Below, one piece after another: positions 1 to 15,050 of a stretch of DNA of 64,000 bases. The DNA comes from Ceratothoa steindachneri (taxonomy: Eukaryota; Arthropoda; Malacostraca; Isopoda; Cymothoidae), in NCBI GenBank assembly GCA_963969495.1, contig OZ018321.1:135905315-135969314 (forward strand). Direction: 5' to 3'. The translations under genes and the position numbers were made by a program. Positions within the stretch are counted from its first letter, which is position 1. Every line of letters begins with the position of its first letter. The notes under the pieces were generated by a model. It was not told where the DNA came from. It was given only the letters and a program-made list of their open reading frames with translations, and made no database searches.

Positions 1-1299
1 CTAGTGAAAACAAATAAACAATCATCCTAGAGGAAAATGAGCAACAAAAATCCAAGTGGAAACAAAGTGACAATCATCTTAATGGAAACAAAACTACAAT
101 AATTCTAGTAAAAATAAACCTACCATAATCCTAGCAGAAACAAAGTGGTACTCATATGTGTGGAAACAAAGCGACAATACTTCTAGTGAAAAAAATCAAC
201 CAATCATCATTGTGGGCAAAAGAGCTATAATCCAAAGGTAAAAAAAGCGAGAAAAATCATAACGGAAACAGAGTGACCATCCTTCTAGCTGAAACAGAAA
301 CAATAATACTAGGGAAAACAAATCGACGATAAAGCTAGTGAAAACAAAGCAACAATAAACCTAGCGGAAACAACCGACGATAAACCTAGTGAAAATAAAG
401 CGTCGATCATAATGGTGAAAACAAAGTGACAATAATCCCAGCGGAAACAAACCGACGTTAATTCAATCGGTAACAGAGCGAGAATAATTCTAGGGAAAAC
501 AAAGCGACGATAAGCCTAGTGAAAACAAAGCTACAAACATCCTAGTCAAAACAAAGCGTCGATCATCTTTGCGGAAACACAGCAACAATAATACTAGTCA
601 AAACAAACCGACAAGAATCCATTGAAAATAAAGCCTTAATAATCCTAGTGAAAACAAAACGTCAATTCTCCTTGCGGAAACAAAGCGACAATCATCCTAT
701 TGGAAACAATGCCATGATAATTCTAGTGAAAACAAACCGTCAATCCTCCTAGTGTAAACAAAACGACAATATCTTAGTTAAAACAAAGCGTCAATCATCC
801 TTGTGGAAACAAATCGGCAATAATCCTAGTTGAAACAACCTGATGATAATACAAGTGGAAACAAACTGACGATAATCTAGTTAAAACAAAGCGCCAATCA
901 TTCTATTGTATACAAAGCGACAATAATCCAATGAAAACAAAGGATCAATCAACCTTGCGGAAACAAAGCGACAATAATCCTAGTGGAAACAACCCGATGA
1001 TAATCCAAGTGGAAACAAACCGACGATAATACAAGTGTAAACAAACTGACGATAATCCTAATGAAAACTAAGTGCCAATCGACCTAGTGGAAACAAAGTG
1101 ACAATAATCCTAGTTGAAACAAAGCGACGATAAAACAAGCGGAAACAAAGTGACAATAATTTTAGTGAAAACAAAGCGTCAATCCTCCTTGTGAAAAGAT
1201 AGCGACAATCATCCTAGTGGAAACAAGCTGACCATAATCCAAGTGGAAACAGAGCGATGATAATGCAAGTTAAAACAAACTGACGACAATCCTAATGCA
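1..1299. repeat. 26-bp satellite/minisatellite array (truncated by window start)
   Basis: About 48 degenerate copies of a unit of roughly 26 bp, with the core GGAAACAAAGCGACAAT followed by AATCCTAGT. Spacing varies from about 25 to 28 bp. Copies differ by substitutions such as CGACAAT/CGACGAT/CGTCAAT. The array runs in from the left edge, so its true length is unknown, and it stops at about 1.30 kb where unique sequence begins. No long open frame crosses it, so it looks non-coding. Confidence 0.9.
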
Positions 1300-6009
<4,710 letters not shown>

Positions 6010-6230
6010 TTTAAAATCTGGTTCAATAGATGAACTCAGTAAAATAAATGATAAGAACTCAAAAATGAGTAAGAACTCACTAATACATGAAGACTCATTA
6101 AAGTGTAAAAATTCAATAGGATAAGAAGTCATTAAAATGTAACAACTCAATAAAAGATAATAACTAAAAATTTTTTAAAAAATCAATAAAGTATTGGAAC
6201 TTAATAAATTGTAAAATATCAACCTAATAT
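6010..6230. repeat. Degenerate 18-20 bp tandem repeat, left block
   Basis: Repeats built on AAGAACTCAATAAAGGAT, with spacing of about 18-20 bp and heavy divergence. The same family resumes at about 6.89 kb, so the two blocks were probably one array. Confidence 0.75.
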
Positions 6231-6237
6231 ATTTTTC

Positions 6238-6885
6238 GAAAGTATGCATGAATGTATATATATATATATATGACCACTATAGAAGTCCACTTAAAGTGAC
6301 CTTGAAAGCTAACAGAAGTCAACTTTGGGGGTAACTTGAACCGGGAAGTAAAATACTCAGATTTGGAAAAAATGGTGCCACCTAGTTGTTAAGTTGGGTT
6401 AGGTTAGGTTCGAATTTTTACCCTTTCAAGATTGTTTGAACAAGTAATCCGGGCTATAAGTTGCAATTAAAAAATCAACATTGCCTTTGGACAAATTAAG
6501 GTTTGCCATATCAATTATCCGACTGCAATGTTAAAAAACGCCATGATACCTATTATCAACATGCCCGAGACTCGAATAAATTAGATATGTAGTTAATACT
6601 CGCGCCCATATTCTTGAGGTGCGCTTTTATGCCTGTGGCTGCCACCCGCGTACTCACCTTCCCCCCCCCCCCTCCTCGCTTGCTCGCCCTGCCGCACTGT
6701 TGTAATGTGAAAATCGTTCTCTGTTATTCTTTCACGATACACGACTCCATTACTCATAATAAATATAAACCATACATTCTTGTACATACAAACTTTTAAT
6801 TGCGTAATTTAATTCAACCAGAGAATTCAATGTGTTTAAGATAATTTTTATGCCCGTACAACGCCGAGTGTTTTTGCTAGTAAAG
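6238..6885. other. 640-bp segment interrupting the 18-20 bp array
   Basis: This segment is unrelated to the flanking repeat. It starts with a short (TA)n at about 6254, has a TTGGGTTAGGTTAGGTT run near 6394, and contains a 13-14 nt poly-C tract at about 6660 within a locally GC-rich patch. It reads as an insertion into the array. I could not find clear terminal inverted repeats or a target duplication, so the element type is unknown. Short frames on both strands here are not convincing. Confidence 0.5.
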
Positions 6886-6889
6886 GATA

Positions 6890-7570
6890 AAACTGAATAC
6901 AGAGTAAGAAATCATTAAGTGGGAATAACTCAATAAAGTGTATTAACTCAATACAGTATAAGAACTCCCTAGAGGCTAAAAACACAGTGAATAGTAAAAA
7001 ATCAATAAATGATAAAAAAAATAAAGTGTATGGATAAGAACTCGCTAAAGAATAAGACCTCAATAAACTGTCGGAATTCAATAAAGGAAAATAGCTCAAT
7101 AAAAGATAAGAATTCACCAAAGGATAAAAACTGAATGAAGTGAAGGAACTCTCTATAGCATAAGAACACAGTAAATGATAAAAACTAAATAAAGGGCAAA
7201 GTTCAATAAAGTATATTGACTCAATAAATGATAAAAACTCAATAAAGATTCAAATCTCAATATAGGTAGGATGAGAACTCAATACAAGGTAAAGGTTTAT
7301 AAAAGTGTAAAAACTCATTGAAGGATAAGAACTCAATAAAATGTAAGAACTCAATAAAGGATAATAATTCAATAAAGAATAAGAATTTAATAGTGGATAA
7401 GAACTCAATAATTGTAAGAACCTAAAAAGGATAAGAACTCAATAAATGTCAGAAGTCAAAAAGGATAATAACTCATTACGAGATAAGAATTAACGAAAGG
7501 ATAAACACAATAAAATGTTTAAACTAAATAAAGATAAGAACTTAATAAAGTGCAAGAAATCAAGTAAGCG
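6890..7570. repeat. Degenerate 18-20 bp tandem repeat, right block
   Basis: About 36 degenerate copies of the AAGAACTCAATAAAGGAT-type unit seen at 6.01-6.23 kb. Common variants are AACTCAATAAAGTGTAAG and AACTCAATAAATGATAAA. It ends where unique sequence starts near 7571. An antisense 90-codon frame over its left part is a repeat artefact. Confidence 0.85.
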
Positions 7571-9410
7571 TTAGGGCCACTGTCCACTGATATACATATA
7601 TGTGCAGCCAAAATAATCAAGTCACTTTCTTTAGTTGTATTAGGCTAATTGCAGGATTACATCTACAGAAATATTTTCATGTGCAGCTAAGATTTATGAA
7701 ATTTTCTTCTGAAATTACTCAACGCCATTTGCATTCTCTTGAACAAAGCATTTCAGAGAGTAAAGATCTACCCCTCATCTCCCCTTGTACTGCTACTAGT
7801 GATAGAAAAATATACTGAGAAAAAAATAGAAAAGAAAGATGGAACACACATACACATATAAACATTTATATACATTAACAGAGTTATAAAAATAGAAGAC
7901 AGAAGGAGACGTTTCTCAATATTCAAGATGTTTCTTAATATTTATCTTAGGCCAAGTTTTAATTTGGACACTGCTCTGTGTCACGTACCTTCAATATAAA
8001 AAGAACTATTGTGAACCAATTGTTTCCTTTTGATTTGTATTTTCTTTGCAGTTGCATTCTTAATTGTTGAAATGTTTTCCCAAGCTTGACTACAAGTTTC
8101 TAAAGAGATATCAGCCTCTATCACTAGGTGGAGAAATAGCAATTGGATTCCACTCTCTGACTCATCCACCCACGAGAATGTGAACAAATGTTCCTGTGTA
8201 AATAGGAATGATCGAAAATACGAAATGAAGGCCATAAAGTGCCATGAGGTAATTTGCAATAAAACCTAGAAAAGATTTTGTGCCTTAGGGTATAGACTTT
8301 GGTTTTCGTTTTGTTTTTGTTTTTCCACATTTGTTGTTGTCTTAGTTTTATCTGATCCCTCTCCTAGCCAATAAGTATTTTAGGGGATATTTAGGTTATG
8401 TAGCTTCTACAAATTTTCTTTAACTTAAAATTCACCATTTAGCTATTCAAAATAATTCTGACTACGATTCAATACTCCCACGTTAATTTTAGCTTTTAAT
8501 TAAATGAATGAAATCAACTTTCTTTCTTACTTTCATACACTATTTAAAAAATTGTAAAAATAATTGCCCATATACCCCTATCGATTTTGAATTTCCTTAA
8601 ATAAATAAACTCTCTTCTTGCTTCATAAACATGTATTTATCCGTTTATCATTTTCATTATATTGCTTCTTTACATTCATACATTTTACTAGTTTCTTCCA
8701 TTCGTGCGCTTATCAAAAAGCGTCTCTCTCTGGGGCTTCCCGAGAAGCACCGGATGGTGTTTGAAGAAGAGATCTTTAGAAATAGATTCGCCTAAACCAA
8801 ATACCATTCTTACGCCTGGTGTGATCGAGAGACAGCGTTGGTTGTTTCATTGTGGTTGCCCACATGACATAAATAGTTTCAAGGTTTTATAGGCCCTGTT
8901 TAGCATTAATTGCTATGTTGGAAACTATACAAACCATTATTCCTATTCGAAGTAACATTAACCTGAAGGGTTAATATTGAGAATACGACACTACAATGTA
9001 CAATTCCTTTTTGTAATAATCATAAACCGCATTGCTAAAGTAAAGATGTCACTTGAATTATAAATGTGTGGAAATTTGGAGCTCTTTGATGAATCCTACA
9101 ATTCTCTTAAACATGATTTAATACGCAATAAATAAAAGTTCCATAAATGCTTTAATATACCATTCCGTCCAGAGCGTTCTGCGATGAAATTATTTCCTCT
9201 GTGGTTTCTTAATTTTAGTAATTTGACTATTTCCTTTCTCTCTATTTATTTTTACATTCATCTGCCTCATCCTTCATTGTTTCCTTAATGAGAAAGTCAA
9301 ATTAGTTTGAATTACAGAGGTTTCGCGTTTTCGATAATTGATTGATTTATTAGAAAGAAGTCTACTAATTTCGCAAAATGATTTTTTCTTTTTAAATTAC
9401 ATTACAATTT
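7571..9410. other. AT-rich intergenic DNA, no gene seen
   Basis: Only short open frames (62-92 codons) of biased composition occur here. None has a recognisable domain, splice context or codon pattern. Confidence 0.4.
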
Positions 9411-9413
9411 CAG

Positions 9414-9693
9414 TACTATTAATTGGAAAGTGGAAATTCGACAAATAAATACTAAGGGATGGATCGGAAGAGGAACGATAAGAGAAACAAACACCAGAAA
9501 GATCGATTCAGACATTATACTCACCTCGGAACATGAAATCAGAAATGAAGATAATAAAATAAAAATCTTTAACTATACCGTCATAACAACTAACCCAACA
9601 GGAGAAAAAAATGCAGAAACGGATATACCAATAAAAAGAGCCCTCAAGTATTCAGAAATACCAAGCAACGACAAAACCGCTATAGCTGTTTAA
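9414..9693 (+). CDS. Possible terminal exon or orphan ORF, unknown product
   Basis: A polypyrimidine-rich stretch ending in TTTCAG at 9408-9413 resembles a 3' splice site. It is followed by an open frame of about 92 codons that closes with TAA at 9691-9693. The reading is hydrophilic and mixed in composition (segments TKGWIGRGTIRETNTRK and DIPIKRALKYSEIPSNDK), unlike the Phe/Leu/Ile/Tyr-rich chance frames elsewhere in the window. An AAATAAATG that could serve as a poly(A) signal lies about 45 bp downstream. There is no in-frame ATG near the start, which fits an internal or terminal exon better than a complete gene. I do not recognise a family, and no partner exon is evident upstream. A retroelement scrap or chance remain possible. 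Confidence 0.25.
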
Positions 9694-9964
9694 AATTTAA
9701 GTAAAAGTAACATGAATATAAACTATATAAACCTCCCAAATAAATGTCTTGTCAGTATACAATTTCACTAATATATTTCATCAAGGGCATTAATAATGTT
9801 TATGGGTGACGCGCTCTCAACAAAAGACAAGTCTGTTAGGTATTCTCTTTTGACCCTCCATTGTTCCGAAAACTGTATGTACTGTGTTCAACTTGATGAT
9901 ATTCGATACAAATTTGTTAATTTTTGAACTCTCAATATTGGTGTCTTGTTTTTAGTTGGATGCA

Positions 9965-10140
9965 TGGAACCTTATAAGTTTCTGTGTCGGTCGGAAGGTA
10001 ACCATTTGACTTTTCAATGAGTTTTTGAAAGTTTGGAAGGGATAAGGTCAGATGATATGTTTGACAATTAAATCCTCTATTATTGAAATAATTGAGAACA
10101 CCCGACTTAGGTCTGTTGACCTTGCTCATTTCAACCTCCA
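9965..10140. repeat. Dispersed repeat, copy 1 (second copy near 31.48 kb)
   Basis: Shares with 31480-31650 the block CAATGAGTTTTTGAAAGTTT, then a CTGATGAT/CAGATGAT plus TTTGTTTGA/ATGTTTGA stretch, an ATTATTGAAA stretch, and the tail TTAGGTCTGTTGACCTTG (TTAGGTCTGATGACCTTG in the other copy). The order and spacing of blocks are conserved, so the two are diverged copies of one interspersed element. No coding capacity is apparent. Confidence 0.65.
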
Positions 10141-11914
10141 ATTTGGAAAATTTTGAATAAACTCTTTTTCAATTGAAAATCACTCCTAGTTATACAAATT
10201 TACTTTCTTCTGTCTCCTGGCCTCCAATGCACTCCGTATGCTTTCCCGGAACCATTGCTTACGAGTGTATCTGCGGCTGTATGTTTCCATACGTATTTGC
10301 TTCTTATGGCTTTACCATTTTCTTTACTAGTATCTTCTTACAGACGTTCTGTGGAATACGGTCTCATTGCAATAACGCTTTAAATTCGAAAGATAGCCTC
10401 ACCCTCATTTAGGGTGGCCACTTTCTTATGTTCAAGAAATTTCCAGAAAACCTACAGGGCTTGGATCAAAATTGAAAACCATTTCTTTAGGGGAGTTGAT
10501 GTTCAACTTTCTGCTGGAGTGGTCAGTTTCTTGGTCAAAAGTTATTGCAATAAAAAATTATTCTTCTTCAAAATCCTAAATATAAAATTATTTGCTTTAT
10601 TTGTTCTCAGAACAAGACGCGAAAACAGTTTGTTTTATTAAACTTATGTTTTTGCCTGTCTTTCCCCTATATTCAGGGTATCACAAACATGAAAGACTAA
10701 ATAAATTATTTCCAATTAAATGGTACTGAAATTGTATCGTAATATAAATGGAAAAAATTATTTTGTGAAATGAGTAGACTTTTCTGTGACCTTAATCAAT
10801 GATCGAGAACACAATACCTGTGTAATTCAAAGAAATTAGAGTCTCTTATTGAAGAAATAATAAGGAATGAGACAGTTTAAAATAAAAATGAATAGCATTA
10901 AAAGAAATAGGTAAAAATAAGAGGAAAGTCCAGATATAGGAAATGCTCTCAATCCCGAACTAGAATACTCGAGATGGTATACTTATTGCACCTATGGGAC
11001 CCACTCTCCTCGTATTTTTACTTTAGCATTGCGTCTGAACCCTAGAAGAAGAATTTTAAATTGTGCAGTTGTATCTTTTTGCCACGAGTATCTATTGCAT
11101 TTAGCGTCCACCGTGAAGAAAGGTTACCCGAAACTAAAATCCATCCGGCTACTTAATATAACCATTGTGTCTTAAATTTGCTATAATCTGAAGCGCGGTT
11201 TGCCCTAACTTAGGCCTTAGTCACTCTCAGGTGCAACATCCCAACCATTATTCTTCTGAATTGAATAATTTAATTTTACTTTATCACTAACAGAAACTAA
11301 TTTCACTGTTCTAAAGCCTTTAATATTCGCTTATCTTTCGTTCAAGACACATAGTATATAGAATCTCGAGACAAAATAGTGCGCCTACAGGTATATATTT
11401 TCTATGTTCTATGTGTAACATTCTGCATACCGTAAAGGTTTAGTTGAATCTATGTAGGTAAATCTTAACTTTATACAATCAAAATGGAACTCCCGTTTCT
11501 TATGCTGAGTGAAGTTAAAGCCTCATTGAATCTGGGTAGTGATCAGATGGTAATCTCAAGTTGTAGGATTAAGTGCACACAGGAATAGAGAGCAGACTTT
11601 GCAAATAGGTAATGCAATTCGTAAGAATACATATATTGACCATTTCAGTAACAATGAGCATAGTCAGTGGATAGTTATTTACAGTTAAGAACAGATATCG
11701 GATAAAAAAAGACTGATGGAGGCTGTTTTTAAATGCACCGTCGTATTTTCTTTTTTGCCACGAGTACTCTGTACTCCTGTTAGGTGGAAAGAGAAAAAAT
11801 AGTTTTTCCTGTCACAGTTCATATGAGTGCATCAGTTTCGTAAAATTCTTTCCTTCTAGAGCGAATTTTCCTATTGTTTAATTTTTATCCCAACTAAAAT
11901 CAGATTAACTATAT
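10141..11914. other. AT-rich intergenic DNA, no gene seen
   Basis: Holds open frames of at most 79 codons without recognisable features. A short similar segment around TTTTTGCCACGAGTA occurs twice, at about 11078-11092 and 11752-11766, suggesting a small diverged duplication. Confidence 0.4.
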
Positions 11915-12290
11915 AGGAAGCTGATCAACTATTACTTTGACAAACCATCAAGAAGACTATCCACCAATTTGACTATCAATCAAGTTGATTACCCTTCAAG
12001 TTGTCCAACCATTATTTGACTACTCAAGTTGACTAAGTACCAAGCTCACCACTCATTAATTTGAGTAATCATCATGTTAAATCAAGTCTAGTACCCATCA
12101 ATTTGGACACCCGTGAATTTCATTGCCTATCAAGTAGATTACGAATCGAATCGGTTACCAAGGAAGTTGAAAACTAATCAAGTTGAATATTCAATGAATT
12201 GATCAACTATCAAGTTTTCTATTAATCGAGTTGACTACCCTTTAAGTTGGCTATACATCAATTTGACGACCAATTAAGTTGACTACATTA
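11915..12290. repeat. Degenerate 15-17 bp tandem repeat
   Basis: More than 20 loosely spaced copies of a unit like ATCAAGTTGACTACC, with variants such as CAATTTGACTATC and CAAGTTGATTACC. Divergence is high and spacing irregular, so this is an old, decaying minisatellite. Confidence 0.75.
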
Positions 12291-13540
12291 ATTATGCACT
12301 TTCTCAAATTCTCCTAAGATCGTATCAAGAACTAATTGATCTAAATTACAATGAATTTAATTCATAATGTGACAAATTATAAATTCATTTCCATTAACTA
12401 AATTTATCAACAATTTACATTTTTCAAATTTATGTTATGCGTTAGCATTAAAACATTAATTATGAAGATTATTTCTTTTAAAAACCCAATTTGCCGTCTT
12501 GATTTAAACTCAAATTTTCCTTGACTTTACTGACTAGTCATTTCTTTACACCATTTATTCTCTGTGACATTTTTACCTACAATGTCGGTGACTAATCACC
12601 AGTACCACAATGCAAACAAATGCTTATCTCTGGCTCTCTCGCACGGAGTCAAAATAATTAACAGGGATTTAATTTACTTCAACACTAAACAATGGCTCCC
12701 CTCCCAATAATCAATACTACCTATAAATCGATTGCAGAATCTATTACTGCTAAGTCGTTGGTTCCATGACTTAATCCATATTCTTTTAAATATGGACGAA
12801 AAATAAATTCCAATATGCAAATTACATAACTCTCGACCTGATTTTGAGATCTCCAGGAATGCCAATACATTTCCTTCACTCTGTCGTTATTAAGGGTTTA
12901 AGATGATTTATCTCTTTATATTCTCCATGAAAATATTATATTGATTATATTATCTTACTCCTCATCCAAAAATAAATATTTCAAAATTTAGTTTAAAACG
13001 GGATTTTTCTTACATAAAAACATATGCATACAGTATAGACAATGTATTAATTTGACTATGGAGTGGGCTATCCTTCAAGTTAACTTCAGGGGGACCTGTA
13101 GTCCTCCGGAAAGCTAGGGGCTTTTCGGTACTATATCCCCAACGATTTTTCTCAAAAATACGCAAGTGAAAAAATGGCCAGATTTAACTTGTGCTGTGCC
13201 CTCACCTTTGAACACAGCTCGTCCGATCTGACCAAGGGGAAGCCATATGCTCTTTGGCTGTTCATTGGCTAATCTACACAGTAAGCGCTTGTGGTTGGGA
13301 TTTCACATGAAATTTAGGTCCCAAATAAAAAAAAACGAAAGTAGATTGGTGTTAAACTTCCTCAAAAATTATTTATTTCAAAGATCTTCAGTCGACAGTT
13401 TTATGGAAAGTTTAGTTCGTCGTTATAATTATGAAACTTTAAGTGTTGGTTTGGTATAATGAACAGAAGGAATACGTCAAGTGTAAATGATAAATTAATA
13501 AAATAGAATTAAAGATTATTGGCAAGACATAGAAAGAAGG
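12291..13540. other. AT-rich intergenic DNA, no gene seen
   Basis: A slightly GC-richer patch at about 13085-13250 has no recognisable identity. The short open frame at 13247-13459 has no support beyond length. Confidence 0.4.
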
Positions 13541-13544
13541 ATTC

Positions 13545-13680
13545 TAGTTGACACCTTAGACCAATCGGCTACGCTTAACCAAGTGCTCTAAGAGGAGGTT
13601 TTAATTGAGATTAAGGAAGTTGCTCACTACTTCAGTGTTCTTGGTTTGATCCTCACCTCTCCACTGATTCTTTTCCAATT
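13545..13680. repeat. Possible tRNA-related (SINE-like) fragment
   Basis: Read on the minus strand, 13553-13580 gives AAGCGTAGCCGATTGGTCT followed by AAGGTGTC. This closely resembles the 5' half of a Leu/Ser-type tRNA including a pol III A box (TAGCCGATTGG). On the plus strand near 13643 there is a B-box-like GGTTTGATCC. The two boxes lie on opposite strands, and the stems do not close into a cloverleaf, so this is not an intact tRNA. A decayed tRNA-derived SINE or a chance match are both possible. Confidence 0.25.
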
Positions 13681-13773
13681 AAGAAAATGCCTTTTTTCGA
13701 AAGGTAAACTACGTTTATCTTCTCTTTCTTTTGCGGTATGATTTATTTATTTATATCTTTCTCTCGTGTTCAT

Positions 13774-13779
13774 GATATA

Positions 13780-13833
<54 letters not shown>
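13774..13833. repeat. (TA)n microsatellite
   Basis: About 60 bp of TA dinucleotide with one TTTA interruption near the left end. Confidence 0.97.
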
Positions 13834-13835
<2 letters not shown>

Positions 13836-14583
13836 CCCGGTAGTTTCCTTTGTAGAGACTTAAGTTAATTTTCAATAAGAAAGCAAAGGCGAGGAGCAGA
13901 CTTAATTCCAACATCTTAAAATATTTATTAAGGCTTAATAGCACAATCCTACCACCTCGCGGTCATCTTCTGGCTCTTGAATATAGATTTTGATATATAT
14001 AATAGGTTTTAAGTTTTAAAGACAAATTATAATCATGAATACACAGTTAAAATGCGACCACTTATCGAAAAGGGTAAAGTAAAATTGTACAGACAAAAGA
14101 AACAGCTAGTTACTTTTGTCAAGTGAGAATATAGTGTGATAAAGAGGTGACGGGAAATAAAGCAGTTTTGATAGTAGCGGTCGTTTAAAGGATGGTTAAT
14201 GTAATAGAAGACGAATCAGAATTTAGTGAGGGAGATATAGTTTTGATATGAATCGATTCGGAGATACGTAGAGACAGGGTATTAGAGTTGGAGTCCAAAA
14301 TCTCGAGGTCATTCAGTGAATGGATTGTTTGGCATTAAATGAATGATCTCTTATCGAAGAATGTTCTTTTTTTTAAAGAGTTTTCCTGTTCTAAGGCTAA
14401 TGCCCCTGTTTTCGAACAAACGTGCCTAAAGGGTACTTAAGGGGCTTCCAATATATTTTCCGAAGGTATAACTTGGACAGGAATAAAGGTAAACTACACC
14501 AATACGTAACTATTTAGTAGTTTGAACTTTAATTTTGAAATAAGTCCCCGATTTTGTGGTTGTTGAAAAAAAACAACTCTAAA
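13834..14583. other. AT-rich intergenic DNA, no gene seen
   Basis: Nothing recognisable on either strand. Confidence 0.4.
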
Positions 14584-14679
14584 GTTATTAGTTTAGAAAT
14601 ATCTTTTCTGAAGATTTCTTGTTCCTGACATAGGTTTTCTGAATCAAACCTTCAGAAAAGATATTTCAAAACTATCAAC
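14584..14679. repeat. Imperfect inverted repeat, ~30-bp arms
   Basis: The left arm at about 14584-14614 contains AGAAATATCTTTTCTGAAG. The right arm at about 14650-14679 contains its near-exact reverse complement CTTCAGAAAAGATATTTC. Arms match over about 30 bp with a few mismatches, separated by about 35 nt. It could fold as a hairpin the size of a small-RNA precursor, or it could be a foldback/MITE remnant. No coding frame overlaps it. Confidence 0.6.
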
Positions 14680-14729
14680 ATTGTTTTAGGCAAACTATCT
14701 TTAGTAAGTATATGTATAGATATACAGGG

Positions 14730-15050
14730 TGGCTTCCCCCGAAATTGGACAGTTTTAGAGAAGCAATATATCAATAACCATTACAGCTAGGGATATGTAA
14801 TAAAAAAATGAAAAATGAATCTTTTATCTATAAATACTTTTTAATTGTAGTAATCGTCTTAAAGTCATTTAATGAGTCAGTTAGTATTTAAACAAATGAT
14901 GTTAAAAACATGTTTTTTTTAATATGTTTTGATTTATCTGCTAGGAATCAGGAAGAAAGGACAAAATTGAAAGGGCAATTTCAAAATGGAAGTCGAGATT
15001 ACAGGCTATGGTTGACCAGAAGCGAATAGTATATTGACCCATTGATTAAA
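14730..15050 (+). pseudogene. Tc1/mariner-like transposon scrap
   Basis: At 14955-15044 the plus strand reads IERAISKWKSRLQAMVD in one frame. This resembles the extreme C-terminus of Tc1/mariner-type transposases (Ile-x-x-Trp-x-x-Arg-Leu pattern), and a stop follows a few codons later. About 225 bp upstream, at 14732, lies CAGGGTGGCTTCCCCCGAA, which looks like a transposon end. If both belong together, most of the element, including the catalytic domain, has been deleted. No matching right terminal repeat was found. Confidence 0.3.

Noticed and set aside
1..1299. Possible CRISPR array because of regularly spaced repeats
   Set aside because: Units are contiguous and degenerate with no unique spacers, and the window is eukaryotic.
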